Assembly (NCBI RefSeq): GCF_049856175.1
Contig: NZ_JBNDNA010000001.1
Span: 124,001 to 188,000, forward strand
Length of the DNA: 64,000 nucleotides
From: JB111 sp049856175
GTDB taxonomy: Bacteria > Actinomycetota > Actinomycetes > Actinomycetales > Actinomycetaceae
Direction: 5' to 3'
Positions within the stretch are counted from its first letter, which is position 1. Each line of letters opens with the position of its first letter. Below the pieces are notes generated by a model. It was not told the DNA's origin. It was given only the letters and a program-made list of their open reading frames with translations, and did not search any database. Position numbers and translations under genes: made by a program. Shown one piece after another: positions 17,072 through 25,929 of this stretch.

Positions 17072-18211
17072 TCAGACGAGGGCGAGCCGGGTGGCCAGCG
17101 CGGCGGCCAGACCGAGCGCGACGTCGAACGCGACGTTCCAGGCCATGCTCACGCGTTCCGCCTGGCCCTGCGTGACCGCCCGGCGCATCATCACGGTCAG
17201 CGCCGCGGTCTGCACGGCGCCCGACGCCGCGCCGACGGCCGTGGCGGCGACGACGAACCGGAGCGGGTCGTCGTCGACCACCGCCCACGTCAGCGCGAGA
17301 GCGACCACGACCGACGCGACGAGCATCGTGCCGGGGCCGGACCAGCGGTCCGCGAGCCACCCCGCGACCGGCCGCCCGAGGGCCACGGCACCCTGGACGC
17401 TGAACGCCGCCACGAGCGCGACCGATCCCGCGTCCGAGTCGGAGAGCGCGCCGGCGGACGTGAGCATGAGCCCGTACGCGATCACCGCGAGGGTATGGAC
17501 GAGGATGGTCGGTGCGGCGACGGCGACCATCGCGCTCCCCGAGCTCCCCGCGCCGTCGGGGCCCGTGGCCGCGGTCTGGGCGCTGCCGGACCGGGCCACC
17601 GTGGGGACGTGGTCCGTGGGGGCGTCGGTCAGGCCGGCGTGGCCGCGCTCGCCGACGCGCCGGGCCGCGGCGACGGGGATGAGCCCGAGGGCCGTGACCA
17701 CGGCACCGGCGATCGCGACGCCGACGACCCCGACGCTGTTCGCCAGCGCGAGAGCCCCCGGGGCGGCGAGCGTCCCGCCGATCGCCGACGCCAGGCCGTA
17801 GATCCCCAGCGCACGTCCGGCCGTGCTCGCGTCGGCCAGCTCACGCGTCCAGGCCGCGCTCGTGACGACGAAGACCCCGAACCCGAGCCCCGTGAGCACG
17901 AGACCCGGCCAGCCGTCGGCGAACGGGAGCACGGCGAAGCCCACCGCCATCGCCGCCAGGCCGCCCCCGACCGACCGCGAACGCACCCGCAGCCACCGAC
18001 CGAAGATCGTGACGAGCGGCTGGACCGCGACGACGCAGACCATGAACACGGCGGTACGGGTGCCCGCGGAGACGCTGCCGCCGGCGAGGGCGACCGGGGC
18101 CGAGGTGTACAGGCCGTAGAAGGTGCCGAAGCCGCAGGCCGACGCGATCGCCACGAGGAGGACCGCGCGCAGGTCGGGGCGCTCGATCCTGATGCGGGGT
18201 GCGAGGGACAT
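17072..18211 (-). CDS. Major facilitator superfamily transporter
   Basis: Membrane transporter with about 12 hydrophobic helices in 379 residues and a polar, Ala/Gly/Ser-rich central loop (about residues 195-225) between two six-helix halves. The ATG at 18211 (MSLAPRIRIERPD) is chosen; the longer open frame upstream is a shadow of the MATE gene. The N-terminal half shows the inter-helix basic pattern GRWLRVRSRSVG. Substrate unknown; the MATE exporter upstream on the same strand suggests efflux, but they are 146 bases apart and need not be one operon. Confidence 0.85.
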   Translation of the reverse strand: MSLAPRIRIERPDLRAVLLVAIASACGFGTFYGLYTSAPVALAGGSVSAGTRTAVFMVCVVAVQPLVTIFGRWLRVRSRSVGGGLAAMAVGFAVLPFADGWPGLVLTGLGFGVFVVTSAAWTRELADASTAGRALGIYGLASAIGGTLAAPGALALANSVGVVGVAIAGAVVTALGLIPVAAARRVGERGHAGLTDAPTDHVPTVARSGSAQTAATGPDGAGSSGSAMVAVAAPTILVHTLAVIAYGLMLTSAGALSDSDAGSVALVAAFSVQGAVALGRPVAGWLADRWSGPGTMLVASVVVALALTWAVVDDDPLRFVVAATAVGAASGAVQTAALTVMMRRAVTQGQAERVSMAWNVAFDVALGLAAALATRLALV

Positions 18212-18357
18212 AGGGCCAGGGTGCCCCAGTCCTGCGGCGGGTGGCACGGAGGGCCGGGCGGAAGCGGCGGACCGGCCGGTACCGGCGGACCGGGCGGCAG
18301 CGGTGGAGCGGGCGGTACCGGACGAGTCCCCCTCCGCTCCGCGTCGTCGTGCCGGGC

Positions 18358-19719
18358 TCAGCGCCCCTCCCCGAGCACCATCCACCGCGTGCCGCGCGAG
18401 CGCACGTAGGTCGTCACGGCGCGCGCCCCCATGAAGACGCCGGCGAACGCGATCCACAGCCACACCAGGCCCCAGGTGCCGCCGGGCCCGAGCTCGGCGA
18501 CCGCCCATGCCGCGGGGAGATAGACGACGAGCGTGATGACGCCGGACACGGCGAGGAACGGCCCGTCGCCGGCGCCCATGAGGATCCCGTCGAGGACGTA
18601 GACCAGGCCGGCCAGCGCCATGAGGACCCCGACGACGACGAGGCACCACACGGCGGCCGACCGCACCTCGGGGTCGGACGTGAAGATCCGGACCAGCAGC
18701 GGTGAGCCGGCGGCGACCGCGACGCCGAGGACCAGCCCGCCGAGGATCCCCCAGCGCAGGCACCGCCCGACGAGGCGCCGGACGGCGCCGGGGTCGCCCC
18801 TGCCGAGCCCCTGACCGACCAGGGCCTGCGCGGCGATCGCGACGGCGTCGAGCGCGAACGCGCACAGCGACCAGATCGAGCTCGTCACCTGGTAGGCCGC
18901 GAGCCGGGCGGGGCCGAGCGCCGTGGCCACGGCGACCGTCACGAGGATCGCCGCGCGCAGCGAGAGGGTGCGCACGAACAGCGGGAGGCCCGCGCGGGCG
19001 GAGGCGAGGACCCCGAGACCGGAGGGGGCGAGCGAGACCTTGTACCGGCGTGCCCCACGGACGACGACGCCGGCGAGCACCGCACCCATGCCGATCTGCG
19101 CGATCGCCGTGCCGAGCCCGGAGCCGAGGATCCCCAGGCCCAGGCCGTAGATGAGGATCGCGTTGAGCACGGCGTTGGCTGCGGCACCACCGCCGGCGAC
19201 GTACAGAGGCGTGCGCGTGTCGAGCAGGCCGCGCAGCGTCCCGGTCGCCGCAAGTACGACGAGCATCCCGGGCAGCCCGAAGGCGGATGCCCGTAGGTAG
19301 GTCACCGCCTCGTCGGCGACCTCGCCGCTCCCGCCCAGGGCGCCCACGAGCCAGGGCCCGCCGAGCAGGAGGGCCACGGCGAGCAGGAGCCCGAGGCCGA
19401 CGGCGAGCCACATGCCGTCGACGCCCGCCCGGATGCCGCGCGCCCGCTGGCCGGCGCCCACGAGCCGGGCGGTCGCGGCCGTCGTCGCATAGGCGAGGAA
19501 GACGCACACCCCGACGATCGTCGTCAGCACGGCCTGGGCGATCGCGAGCCCCGCGAGCGAGGACGTCCCCAGGTGGCCGACCATCGCGGAGTCGATGATG
19601 AGCAGCAGCGGCTCGGCGACGAGCGCGCCGAGCGCGGGCACCGCGAGACGCAGGATCTGCCGGTCGACCTCACGGGGCGAGAGCTCCGGCCCGACGTCGG
19701 CACCCGGGTCCGTGGACAT
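18358..19719 (-). CDS. MATE family efflux transporter
   Basis: Sodium- or proton-driven exporter of the multidrug and toxic compound extrusion family, 453 residues with 12 helices. The motif region ILRLAVPALGALVAEPLLLI followed by DSAMVGHLGTSSLAG is typical of DinF-like MATE proteins, and the second half repeats the pattern. The start is the ATG at 19719 next to a GAGGAG-type site. The gene lies between dnaB (divergent) and the MFS gene. Substrate not predictable. Confidence 0.92.
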   Translation of the reverse strand: MSTDPGADVGPELSPREVDRQILRLAVPALGALVAEPLLLIIDSAMVGHLGTSSLAGLAIAQAVLTTIVGVCVFLAYATTAATARLVGAGQRARGIRAGVDGMWLAVGLGLLLAVALLLGGPWLVGALGGSGEVADEAVTYLRASAFGLPGMLVVLAATGTLRGLLDTRTPLYVAGGGAAANAVLNAILIYGLGLGILGSGLGTAIAQIGMGAVLAGVVVRGARRYKVSLAPSGLGVLASARAGLPLFVRTLSLRAAILVTVAVATALGPARLAAYQVTSSIWSLCAFALDAVAIAAQALVGQGLGRGDPGAVRRLVGRCLRWGILGGLVLGVAVAAGSPLLVRIFTSDPEVRSAAVWCLVVVGVLMALAGLVYVLDGILMGAGDGPFLAVSGVITLVVYLPAAWAVAELGPGGTWGLVWLWIAFAGVFMGARAVTTYVRSRGTRWMVLGEGR

Positions 19720-19781
19720 CTCTCCTCCTCAGGTGCTTGTCGGCCGGTACCGGGGTCACGGTAGGCCGGGGCCCGGGAGTG

Positions 19782-19859
19782 GGCGACCACGGCCCGAGGG
19801 GCGACCACAGCCCGAGGAACGGGTCGGCGCGGGGACCGCCCGAGGGTCGGGTCGGCGCG
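19782..19859. repeat. Direct repeats in the MATE-dnaB intergenic region
   Basis: GGCGACCACGGCCCGAG (19782-19798) recurs with one change at 19800-19816. CCCGAGG, four bases, GGTCGGCGCG occurs at 19811-19830 and 19840-19859. No gene is seen here. The rest of the 441-bp gap 19720-20160 holds the DnaA-box cluster. Confidence 0.6.
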
Positions 19860-19904
19860 ATGACCCCCCGGGGAGAGCGGGACGCGACATGGCCGCCCCG
19901 GCGG

Positions 19905-20081
19905 GAGTCCACACGACACGCCCAGCAATCTTCGTCCACACCCTGTGGGGCGTCCTCCGACGTCGTCGTAGGCCCGGTGCGCATCCGACCGGCTTCCTAC
20001 CCACACCTTTGTCCACATCTGTGCACACCCTCACGGTGTTGGTCCACAGGGCGTCCACGGGTGTCGGCGCCTTCGTGCACA
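19905..20081 (+). promoter_or_regulatory. Cluster of DnaA-box-like sites upstream of dnaB
   Basis: The actinobacterial DnaA box TTGTCCACA occurs exactly at 20009-20017. One-mismatch sites are TCGTCCACA (19932-19940) and TGGTCCACA (20040-20048). Weaker two-mismatch sites are GAGTCCACA (19905-19913), CTGTGCACA (20019-20027) and TCGTGCACA (20073-20081). All are on the plus strand in 177 bases, ending 80 bases before dnaB. oriC itself is expected near dnaA, outside the window, so this is more likely a DnaA-responsive control region for dnaB or a titration site (inference). Confidence 0.6.
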
Positions 20082-20160
20082 GTGGGGGTTTGGCACCGGG
20101 GCGGGACGGCCGTACCGTCGCCTGGCCCGACGTGCGTGCGGGCACCGAACAGGAGTGAGC

Positions 20161-21510
20161 GTGGCAGAGGATCCGGGCGTTTCGCGGGCCGACTTCGACC
20201 GGACCCCTCCGCAGGACGTGGCCGCCGAGCAGTCGGTGCTCGGCGGCATGCTGCTGAGCAAGGACGCGATCGCGGACGTGGTCGAGGAGGTCCGCGGCGT
20301 CGACTTCTACAAGCCCGCCCACGCCCTCGTCTACGAGGCGGTCATCGACCTGTTCGGTCGCGGCGAGCCCGCCGACCCGGTGACGGTCGCCGCCGAGCTC
20401 ACCCGGCGCGGGGAGATGGCCCGCGTCGGCGGCGCGCCCTACCTGCACACCCTCGTCTCGTCGGTCCCGACGGCGGCGAACGCCGGCTACTACGCGCGCA
20501 TCGTGCGCGAGCAGGCCGTCCTGCGCCGGCTCGTCCAGGCCGGCACCCGCATCGTGCAGCTCGGCTACGCGACCGACGGCGGCGACGTCGAGGAGATCGT
20601 CAACTCCGCCCAGGCCGAGGTGTACGCCGTCGCCGACCAGCGCAACGCGGAGGACTACCGGCCGCTGCGCGAGCTGGTGGACCCCACCCTCACCGAGCTG
20701 CAGCGCATCGAGTCCAAGACCGGCGACGACGGCGCCGTCCCGACCGGCTTCGCGGACCTCGACAGCCTGACGAACGGTCTGCACCCGGGGCAGATGGTCA
20801 TCATCGCGGCGCGTCCCGCCATCGGCAAGTCCACGCTCGCGCTCGACATCTGCCGCACCGCGTCGATCCGCCATAACCATGCCTCGGTGATCTTCAGCCT
20901 CGAGATGGGGCGCACCGAGATCACCATGCGACTGCTGTCCGCGGAGGCCGGGGTCTCCCTCAAGCACATGCGCGAGGGCTCGATGCGGCAGGACGAGTGG
21001 GAGCGGGTCGCGGGGGCGGCGAGCCGGTCGTCGGGGGCCCCGCTGTTCGTCGACGACAGCCCCAACATGTCGCTCATGGAGATCCGGGCGAAGTGCCGGC
21101 GGCTCAAGCAGAACCACGACCTCAAGCTCATCGCCGTGGACTACCTCCAGCTCATGAGCTCGGGCAAGCGCGTGGAGTCGCGCCAGCAGGAGGTCTCGGA
21201 GTTCTCCCGTGCCCTCAAGCTGCTCGCGAAGGAGCTCGAGGTGCCGGTCATCGCCGTCGCCCAGCTCAACCGTGGTCCCGAGCAGCGCGGCGACAAGAAG
21301 CCGATGATGTCCGACCTGCGCGAGTCGGGCTCGCTCGAGCAGGACGCCGACGTCGTCATGCTGCTGCACCGCGAGGACGCCTACGAGAAGGAGCACCCGC
21401 GGGCCGGCGAGGCGGACATCATCATCGCCAAGCAGAGGAACGGACCCACCGGCACGGTGACGGTGGCGTTCCAGGGGCACTACTCGCGATTCGTCGACAT
21501 GGGGCGCTGA
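20161..21510 (+). CDS. dnaB: Replicative DNA helicase DnaB
   Basis: Hexameric helicase that unwinds DNA ahead of the replisome. The N-terminal domain (QDVAAEQSVLGGMLLSKDAI) binds primase. The RecA-like C-terminal domain has Walker A ARPAIGKST near residue 219, Walker B LIAVDYLQLM, and the AQLNRGPEQR and DLRESGSLEQDADVV segments. No intein is present. The GTG at 20161 is six bases after CAGGAG; a GTG at 20155 is possible but touches that site. Length 449 residues. The upstream DnaA-box cluster may tie expression to initiation. Confidence 0.97.
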   Translation: MAEDPGVSRADFDRTPPQDVAAEQSVLGGMLLSKDAIADVVEEVRGVDFYKPAHALVYEAVIDLFGRGEPADPVTVAAELTRRGEMARVGGAPYLHTLVSSVPTAANAGYYARIVREQAVLRRLVQAGTRIVQLGYATDGGDVEEIVNSAQAEVYAVADQRNAEDYRPLRELVDPTLTELQRIESKTGDDGAVPTGFADLDSLTNGLHPGQMVIIAARPAIGKSTLALDICRTASIRHNHASVIFSLEMGRTEITMRLLSAEAGVSLKHMREGSMRQDEWERVAGAASRSSGAPLFVDDSPNMSLMEIRAKCRRLKQNHDLKLIAVDYLQLMSSGKRVESRQQEVSEFSRALKLLAKELEVPVIAVAQLNRGPEQRGDKKPMMSDLRESGSLEQDADVVMLLHREDAYEKEHPRAGEADIIIAKQRNGPTGTVTVAFQGHYSRFVDMGR

Positions 21511-21642
21511 GGGCCGGATTTCTCACAGCGGTGCCCGGCGGCCGCGCATCGCGATCCGGATCGGCCGCTGAGACGATGGTTCTCGGCATCCGGCGGGCTC
21601 GAGATGCGGGCCCCGTGACCTGGAGAACGGAGGGGTCGACCC

Positions 21643-22590
21643 GTGACAGACGTACCCGCGCAGGCCGGCGTGATCGGCGAGTGGTTCGCCTCGAACACCG
21701 GGGAGCTGATCTCCAGCCTGATCAACGTCGTCATCATCGTCCTGGTGGCGATCATCGCGCGCGCAGTCCTGGGGCGGGTGATCCTCCGGCTCGCCCAGAG
21801 GATCGTCCAGTCGCGGCAACAGCTGGACCGGGCCGCGTCCAACGCCCGGCGCAAGGTCACCAAGTCGATCCCCGACGAGGCCGCTCGCGTGCGCCGCCAG
21901 GAGCAGCGGGCGCAGACGATCGGCTCGGTGCTGCGCAGCATCGCCTCGTTCGTCATCTTCGGCGTGGCGTTCATGATGATCCTGGGCGAGTTCGGGATCA
22001 ATCTCGGCCCGGTCCTGGCCAGCGCCGGCGTGCTGGGTCTGGCTATCGGCTTCGGCGCGCAGAGCCTCGTGCAGGACTTCATCGCCGGCCTGTTCATGAT
22101 GTCGGAGGACCAGATCGGCGTGGGCGACGTGGTCGACGTCGGTGACGCGGTCGGCACGGTCGAGGAGATGACGATGAGGATCACGAAGATCCGCGACCTC
22201 GACGGCAACCTCTGGTACGTGCGCAACGGTGAGATCCGGCGGGTCGCCAACATGAACCAGGACTGGGCCAACGCGGTGATCGAGATTCCGCTGGACTACT
22301 CGGTCGACCTGGCCAGGGCGAAGCAGGTGATCGAGAGCGGCCTGGAGGAGTTCGCCGCGGACCCGGAGCTCGCCACCGAGATCCTCGACAAGCCCGAGGT
22401 GAGCGGTGTGACCGGCATCGGGAACGGCGCCGTGACGATGCGCATGATCATCAGGACCCGGCCCGGCTCGCAGTGGGCCGTCGGCCGCGCCGCCCGCGCG
22501 CACCTCAAGGGCCGATTCGACGCCGAGGGGATCCAGGTCGCGGTACCGATGTTCCCGCAGGCCGAGGTCGGAGCGACCAAGCAGGGCTGA
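21643..22590 (+). CDS. MscS-type mechanosensitive channel
   Basis: Small-conductance mechanosensitive channel that releases solutes on osmotic downshock. The GTG at 21643 follows GGAGGGG. One N-terminal helix (LINVVIIVLVAIIARAVLG), a charged cytoplasmic loop, then two helices with the pore-lining MscS motif VLGLAIGFGAQSLVQDFIAG and the beta domain (IGVGDVVDVGDAVGTVEEM). Length 315 residues, close to E. coli MscS (286). It lies 132 bases after dnaB, past a CGATCC/GGATCG palindrome at 21552-21563 that may be part of a dnaB terminator. Confidence 0.93.
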   Translation: MTDVPAQAGVIGEWFASNTGELISSLINVVIIVLVAIIARAVLGRVILRLAQRIVQSRQQLDRAASNARRKVTKSIPDEAARVRRQEQRAQTIGSVLRSIASFVIFGVAFMMILGEFGINLGPVLASAGVLGLAIGFGAQSLVQDFIAGLFMMSEDQIGVGDVVDVGDAVGTVEEMTMRITKIRDLDGNLWYVRNGEIRRVANMNQDWANAVIEIPLDYSVDLARAKQVIESGLEEFAADPELATEILDKPEVSGVTGIGNGAVTMRMIIRTRPGSQWAVGRAARAHLKGRFDAEGIQVAVPMFPQAEVGATKQG

Positions 22591-22606
22591 GCGCGTGGCC
22601 TGCCCG

Positions 22607-23485
22607 CTACCTGCTGAGGTTGCGGAACTCCCGCACCGCGAGCGGGACGAAGATCGCCATGATGACGATCGGCCAGAGGATCGCGCCACCGATCGCGTGC
22701 CCGTCGATCCAGTAGCTCGCCTCGCCCGTGCCGGCGCCGGGGGTCGCGAACAGCTCGCGGATCGCGCTCGCAGTCGAGGACACCGGGTTCCACGCCGCGA
22801 CCGCACCGAGCCAGCCCGGCATCATCTCCGGCGGGGTGAACACCGAGGAGATGAACCCCACCGGGAAGGCGACGGCGAACAGCGAACCGGCCACCTCGGT
22901 GTTCTTGATCCGCAGGCCCAGGTAGACGCCGACGAAGATGAGGGCCAGCCGCAGCCAGAGCAGCAGCGCGAACGCGAACAGGGCCTCACCCACGGTCCCG
23001 GCGGCCCGCCACCCGATGATCAGCGCGAGGACAGCGATGGTGGCGAGGTCGACGGCCGCCTGGATGAGGTCGGAGACCCCGCGTCCGGTCACCACCGCCG
23101 ACGGGGACATCGGCATGGACCGGAAGCGGTCCATGAACCCCTTCTCCTTGTTGAGCGTCACGGCGAAGGCCGTGTTCATGAACCCGAAGGCCATGGTCAT
23201 CGCGAACATCCCGGGCATGGCGTAGTCGATGTAGCCCTCGCCGGCGCCCTGCCCGGTGACGTCCATGGCCGAACCGAAGACGTAGACGAACATCAGCACC
23301 ATCACCACGGGCATGCCGAGCTGCCAGGCGAACGTGGACGGCTGGCGCACCAGGTGGGTGAGCTCCTGCACGACGATCGTCCAGCAGTCCTTGACCGCCC
23401 ACCTCAGGCGGGACAGGGGGTCGCTCGAGTGGACCGGTGCGGTGGGGACGGACGGGCCGGTCGCGGCCCGGTCGGTGGTGCTCAT
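22607..23485 (-). CDS. ABC-2 type transporter permease (DrrB-like)
   Basis: Membrane half of a two-gene exporter. Six hydrophobic helices in 292 residues with the ABC-2 signature NKEKGFMDRFRSMPMSPSAV and the late ATPGWLG-like segment PPEMMPGWLGAVAAWNP. The ATG at 23485 overlaps the ATPase stop (ATGA), so the two are translated together. It converges with mscS, 16 bases apart. The family exports drugs or lipids; the substrate here is unknown. Confidence 0.92.
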   Translation of the reverse strand: MSTTDRAATGPSVPTAPVHSSDPLSRLRWAVKDCWTIVVQELTHLVRQPSTFAWQLGMPVVMVLMFVYVFGSAMDVTGQGAGEGYIDYAMPGMFAMTMAFGFMNTAFAVTLNKEKGFMDRFRSMPMSPSAVVTGRGVSDLIQAAVDLATIAVLALIIGWRAAGTVGEALFAFALLLWLRLALIFVGVYLGLRIKNTEVAGSLFAVAFPVGFISSVFTPPEMMPGWLGAVAAWNPVSSTASAIRELFATPGAGTGEASYWIDGHAIGGAILWPIVIMAIFVPLAVREFRNLSR

Positions 23486-24438
23486 GAGGCGGCCTCCGTG
23501 GTGGTCCGGGCGGTCAGGTGCAGGAATGCCTCGTCGAGCGTGGGCCGGCGCAGCCCGATGTCGTCGATCTCCAGGCCGAGCCGGTCGATCTCGGCCGCCA
23601 CCGCGGTCAGGGCGCGGACGCCCGCCGTGACGGGGGCGCTGACGCTGCCGTCGGTCACCGTCACCTCGGCGTCGGTGACCCGGCGGACGACCTCGGCGAC
23701 GCGCGACATCGTGTCGGGGTCGGCCGCGGCGACCTCGAGCCGCTCGTCGCCCATGCGCCGCTTGAGCCCGGCCGGTGTGTCGTCGACGAAGTTCCGCCCC
23801 TGGTCGATCACGCTGATCCGGTCGCAGAGCTTGTCGGCCTCGTCGAGGTAGTGGGTCGTCAGCAGCACCGTGGTGCCCCGGGAGGCGAGGTCGCGCACCG
23901 CCTGCCAGACCTCGCGCCGCCCGGCGGGGTCCAGGCCGGTCGTCGGCTCGTCGAGGAAGAGCACCTTCGGGGCGAGGATCATGCTCGCGGCCAGGTCCAG
24001 CCGTCGCCGCATGCCTCCCGAGAAGGTCTTGGGTGAGCGCTTCGCGGCGTCCTGCAGCCCGAAGAGCTCTAGCAGCTCGTCCGCCCGACGACGCGCCGCC
24101 GCCTTCTCCAGCCGGAACAGCCTGCCGAAGATGGTGAGGTTCTGCCGGGCGCTGAGGATGTCGTCGACAGCGGTCTGCTGGCCGACCAGCCCGATGCTCG
24201 CGCGGACCTCGCGCGGACGGCTGCGCACGTCGTGCCCGGCCACGGACGCCTGGCCGGCGTCGGCCCGGGTGAGCGTCGCGAGGATGCGGACCGTCGTCGT
24301 CTTGCCCGCACCGTTCGGGCCGAGCAGGCCGTGGACGGAGCCGCGCAGCACGGCGAGATCCACCCCGTCCAGGGCCACCTTCTGCCCGTAGCGCTTGCTG
24401 AGGCCCACGGTGCGGACCGCGAATCCTGACTCGTTCAT
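23482..24438 (-). CDS. ABC transporter ATPase (DrrA-like)
   Basis: ATPase of the daunorubicin-resistance type. Walker A GPNGAGKTTT, Q-loop GLVGQQTAVDD, signature FSGGMRRRLDLAAS, Walker B LFLDEPTTGLDP, H-loop TTHYLDEAD, and the DrrA C-terminal extension ending RRPTLDEAFLHLT. The ATG at 24438 has GGGAG five bases before it; a further ATG at 24465 has no such site. Length 318 residues. A divergent TetR regulator lies 91 bases away across a palindrome, so it probably controls this exporter. Confidence 0.93.
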   Translation of the reverse strand: MNESGFAVRTVGLSKRYGQKVALDGVDLAVLRGSVHGLLGPNGAGKTTTVRILATLTRADAGQASVAGHDVRSRPREVRASIGLVGQQTAVDDILSARQNLTIFGRLFRLEKAAARRRADELLELFGLQDAAKRSPKTFSGGMRRRLDLAASMILAPKVLFLDEPTTGLDPAGRREVWQAVRDLASRGTTVLLTTHYLDEADKLCDRISVIDQGRNFVDDTPAGLKRRMGDERLEVAAADPDTMSRVAEVVRRVTDAEVTVTDGSVSAPVTAGVRALTAVAAEIDRLGLEIDDIGLRRPTLDEAFLHLTARTTTEAAS

Positions 24439-24464
24439 CGTCGCTCCCAGGCGTTCTGAGTACA

Positions 24465-24520
24465 TTGCACGCAGGACGATAGCGTACGCTGTCCGCAGAA
24501 CACAACAGCTTTCGGTGCAA
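24465..24520. promoter_or_regulatory. Operator region between drrAB-like genes and tetR
   Basis: A perfect 10-bp palindrome AGCGTACGCT lies at 24481-24490, and TTGCAC (24465-24470) is mirrored by GTGCAA (24515-24520). The region separates the divergent ATPase and TetR genes, the usual place for a TetR operator. Binding is inferred. Confidence 0.5.
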
Positions 24521-24529
24521 GGGGTGGAG

Positions 24530-25273
24530 ATGTCCGAGGAGAACCCGCTCGCGCGCAGTCATCAGCTGCTCTGGGAGGGCCTGCCGCCCGCGACGAAGGG
24601 TCCGAGACCCACGCTGACCCTCGACCAGATCGTCACCGCGGGCATCGGGATCGCCGACTCGGAGGGCATCGACGCACTCTCCATGCGCCGGCTCGCCACG
24701 GAGCTCGGGATGGGCACGATGTCGCTCTACCGGTACGTGCCCAGCAAGGCCGAGCTCCTCAACCTCATGCTCGACCACGTCAGCGGTGCCCAGCTCGGCC
24801 GCGTCGACCCGGACGGCGACTGGCGCGCCACGCTGACCTCGGTCGCGCGACGCGGCAGGGAAATGTACCTCAGCCACCGGTGGCTCCTCCAGGTCAACTG
24901 GTCGCGCCCGGTGCTCGGTCCCGGCAGCGTCTCCCAGATGGAGGAGACGGTCGCGGGCCTGACCGACCTGCCCTTCGGCGATCAGAAGATGATGATGGTG
25001 GTCTCCCTGCTCGACGCCTACGTCGTCGGCTCGGTCCGCGAGGAGATCCTCTACGAGCGCGCCGCCGAGGAGAGCGGCATGACGGAGGACGAGTTCTGGG
25101 ACAACCAGATCCCGGTGCTGACCCGTGCCATGGAGTCGGGGAGCTACCCCGCGATGGCCGCTCTGGACTGGGACGTCTTCGATGCCGGCTGGGCCGACTC
25201 CTTCGAGCTCGGCCTGCAGTTCCTGCTGGACGGGATCGACGCCGAGGTCGCCCGTGGCCGCAAGGCTCGCTGA
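24530..25273 (+). CDS. TetR family transcriptional regulator
   Basis: DNA-binding repressor of 247 residues. The N-terminal helix-turn-helix reads LSMRRLATELGMGTMSLYRYVPSK, the classic TetR pattern, followed by a ligand-binding domain of the tetracycline-repressor C-terminal type (VVSLLDAYVVGSVREEI). The ATG at 24530 follows AAGGGGTGGAG; the GTG inside that site is less likely. Divergent from the DrrAB-like exporter and so probably its local regulator. The gene ends in a shared hairpin with mazF. Confidence 0.92.
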   Translation: MSEENPLARSHQLLWEGLPPATKGPRPTLTLDQIVTAGIGIADSEGIDALSMRRLATELGMGTMSLYRYVPSKAELLNLMLDHVSGAQLGRVDPDGDWRATLTSVARRGREMYLSHRWLLQVNWSRPVLGPGSVSQMEETVAGLTDLPFGDQKMMMVVSLLDAYVVGSVREEILYERAAEESGMTEDEFWDNQIPVLTRAMESGSYPAMAALDWDVFDAGWADSFELGLQFLLDGIDAEVARGRKAR

Positions 25274-25289
25274 GCCGACACGGCTCAGC
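25269..25289. terminator. Bidirectional hairpin between tetR and mazF
   Basis: GCTGAGCC, loop GACAC, GGCTCAGC form a perfect 8-bp stem. It overlaps both stop codons of the converging tetR and mazF genes. Confidence 0.6.
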
Positions 25290-25599
25290 GCGGTAGCGGG
25301 ACCTCGAGGTCGTAGGCCAGGACGATCGCCCTGACCAGCTGCTCCTCCTGCGCCGGTGTCACGAAGCCGATCGTGCGCCCCAGGTGTGCCGTGGGCACGG
25401 TGGTCACGTTGTCGATCGCGGCGACGCAGGGGTGATCCAGGCCGTTCTCCGGGCCGAGCGGTACTTCGCTGGACAGACCCTTGGCGGTCGTGGTGATCGG
25501 AGCGATCGTCACCTTGGTCATCGCGGTCCGGGCGGCCGGGCGCGTGAGTACGACCGCCGGCCGAGTCTTGTCGAGCCGAACGAGGCAGATCTCCCGCAC
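25285..25599 (-). CDS. mazF: MazF/PemK family endoribonuclease toxin
   Basis: Type II toxin expected to cut mRNA when its antitoxin is lost. The chain of 104 residues opens MREICLVRLDKTRPAVVLTR and contains VTIAPITTTAKGLSSEVPLG and the CVAAIDNVTTVP strand, all matching the MazF fold. The GTG at 25599 begins one base after the antitoxin stop, so the pair is co-translated. The N terminus is shorter than many MazF proteins. The target sequence is not known. Confidence 0.9.
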   Translation of the reverse strand: MREICLVRLDKTRPAVVLTRPAARTAMTKVTIAPITTTAKGLSSEVPLGPENGLDHPCVAAIDNVTTVPTAHLGRTIGFVTPAQEEQLVRAIVLAYDLEVPLPR

Positions 25600-25600
25600 G

Positions 25601-25834
25601 TCAGTCCTGGGCCGAGTGGTGCACGACGCTCCACTCGACCAGCGCGTCGAGATCGTCGCCCGCGCCCTGGTCGCGCAGGATCTGTGCGTCCCTCTCGGCG
25701 AGGCGATGCCGCAGCTCGCGCTCGAGCGCCGAGGTCACGACCTCGGCGCGGCTGGTGGCAGCACCCTGACCGACGACGTCGTCGAGGAATGTCACGAGAC
25801 TGTCGGGAAGTCGAAGTGTGATCTGCGTGCTCAC
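25601..25834 (-). CDS. mazE: Ribbon-helix-helix antitoxin of the MazEF pair
   Basis: Antitoxin of 77 residues. The N-terminal ribbon-helix-helix STQITLRLPDSLVTFLDDVV binds DNA; the acidic C-terminal part (GAGDDLDALVEW) should wrap the toxin. The GTG at 25834 has no Shine-Dalgarno sequence. A TACTGT hexamer ends six bases before it, so translation is probably leaderless. A strong inverted repeat sits just upstream and is likely bound by the antitoxin for self-repression. Confidence 0.88.
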   Translation of the reverse strand: MSTQITLRLPDSLVTFLDDVVGQGAATSRAEVVTSALERELRHRLAERDAQILRDQGAGDDLDALVEWSVVHHSAQD

Positions 25835-25840
25835 GCGACA

Positions 25841-25875
25841 ACAGTACCAAACTGAATCCCGGATCGGGATTCAGT
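25841..25875 (-). promoter_or_regulatory. mazEF operator and leaderless promoter
   Basis: On the minus strand TACTGT (25846-25841) ends six bases before the GTG of mazE. Immediately upstream, 25851-25875 is an inverted repeat with 11-bp perfect arms (ACTGAATCCCG and CGGGATTCAGT, three-base centre), covering the -35 region. Position and symmetry fit an antitoxin operator. Confidence 0.65.
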
Positions 25876-25929
25876 CGGTCGGACCTGAAATCGCTGGCGT
25901 CCGCCCTCCGCCGAGGCCACGATCAGCAG

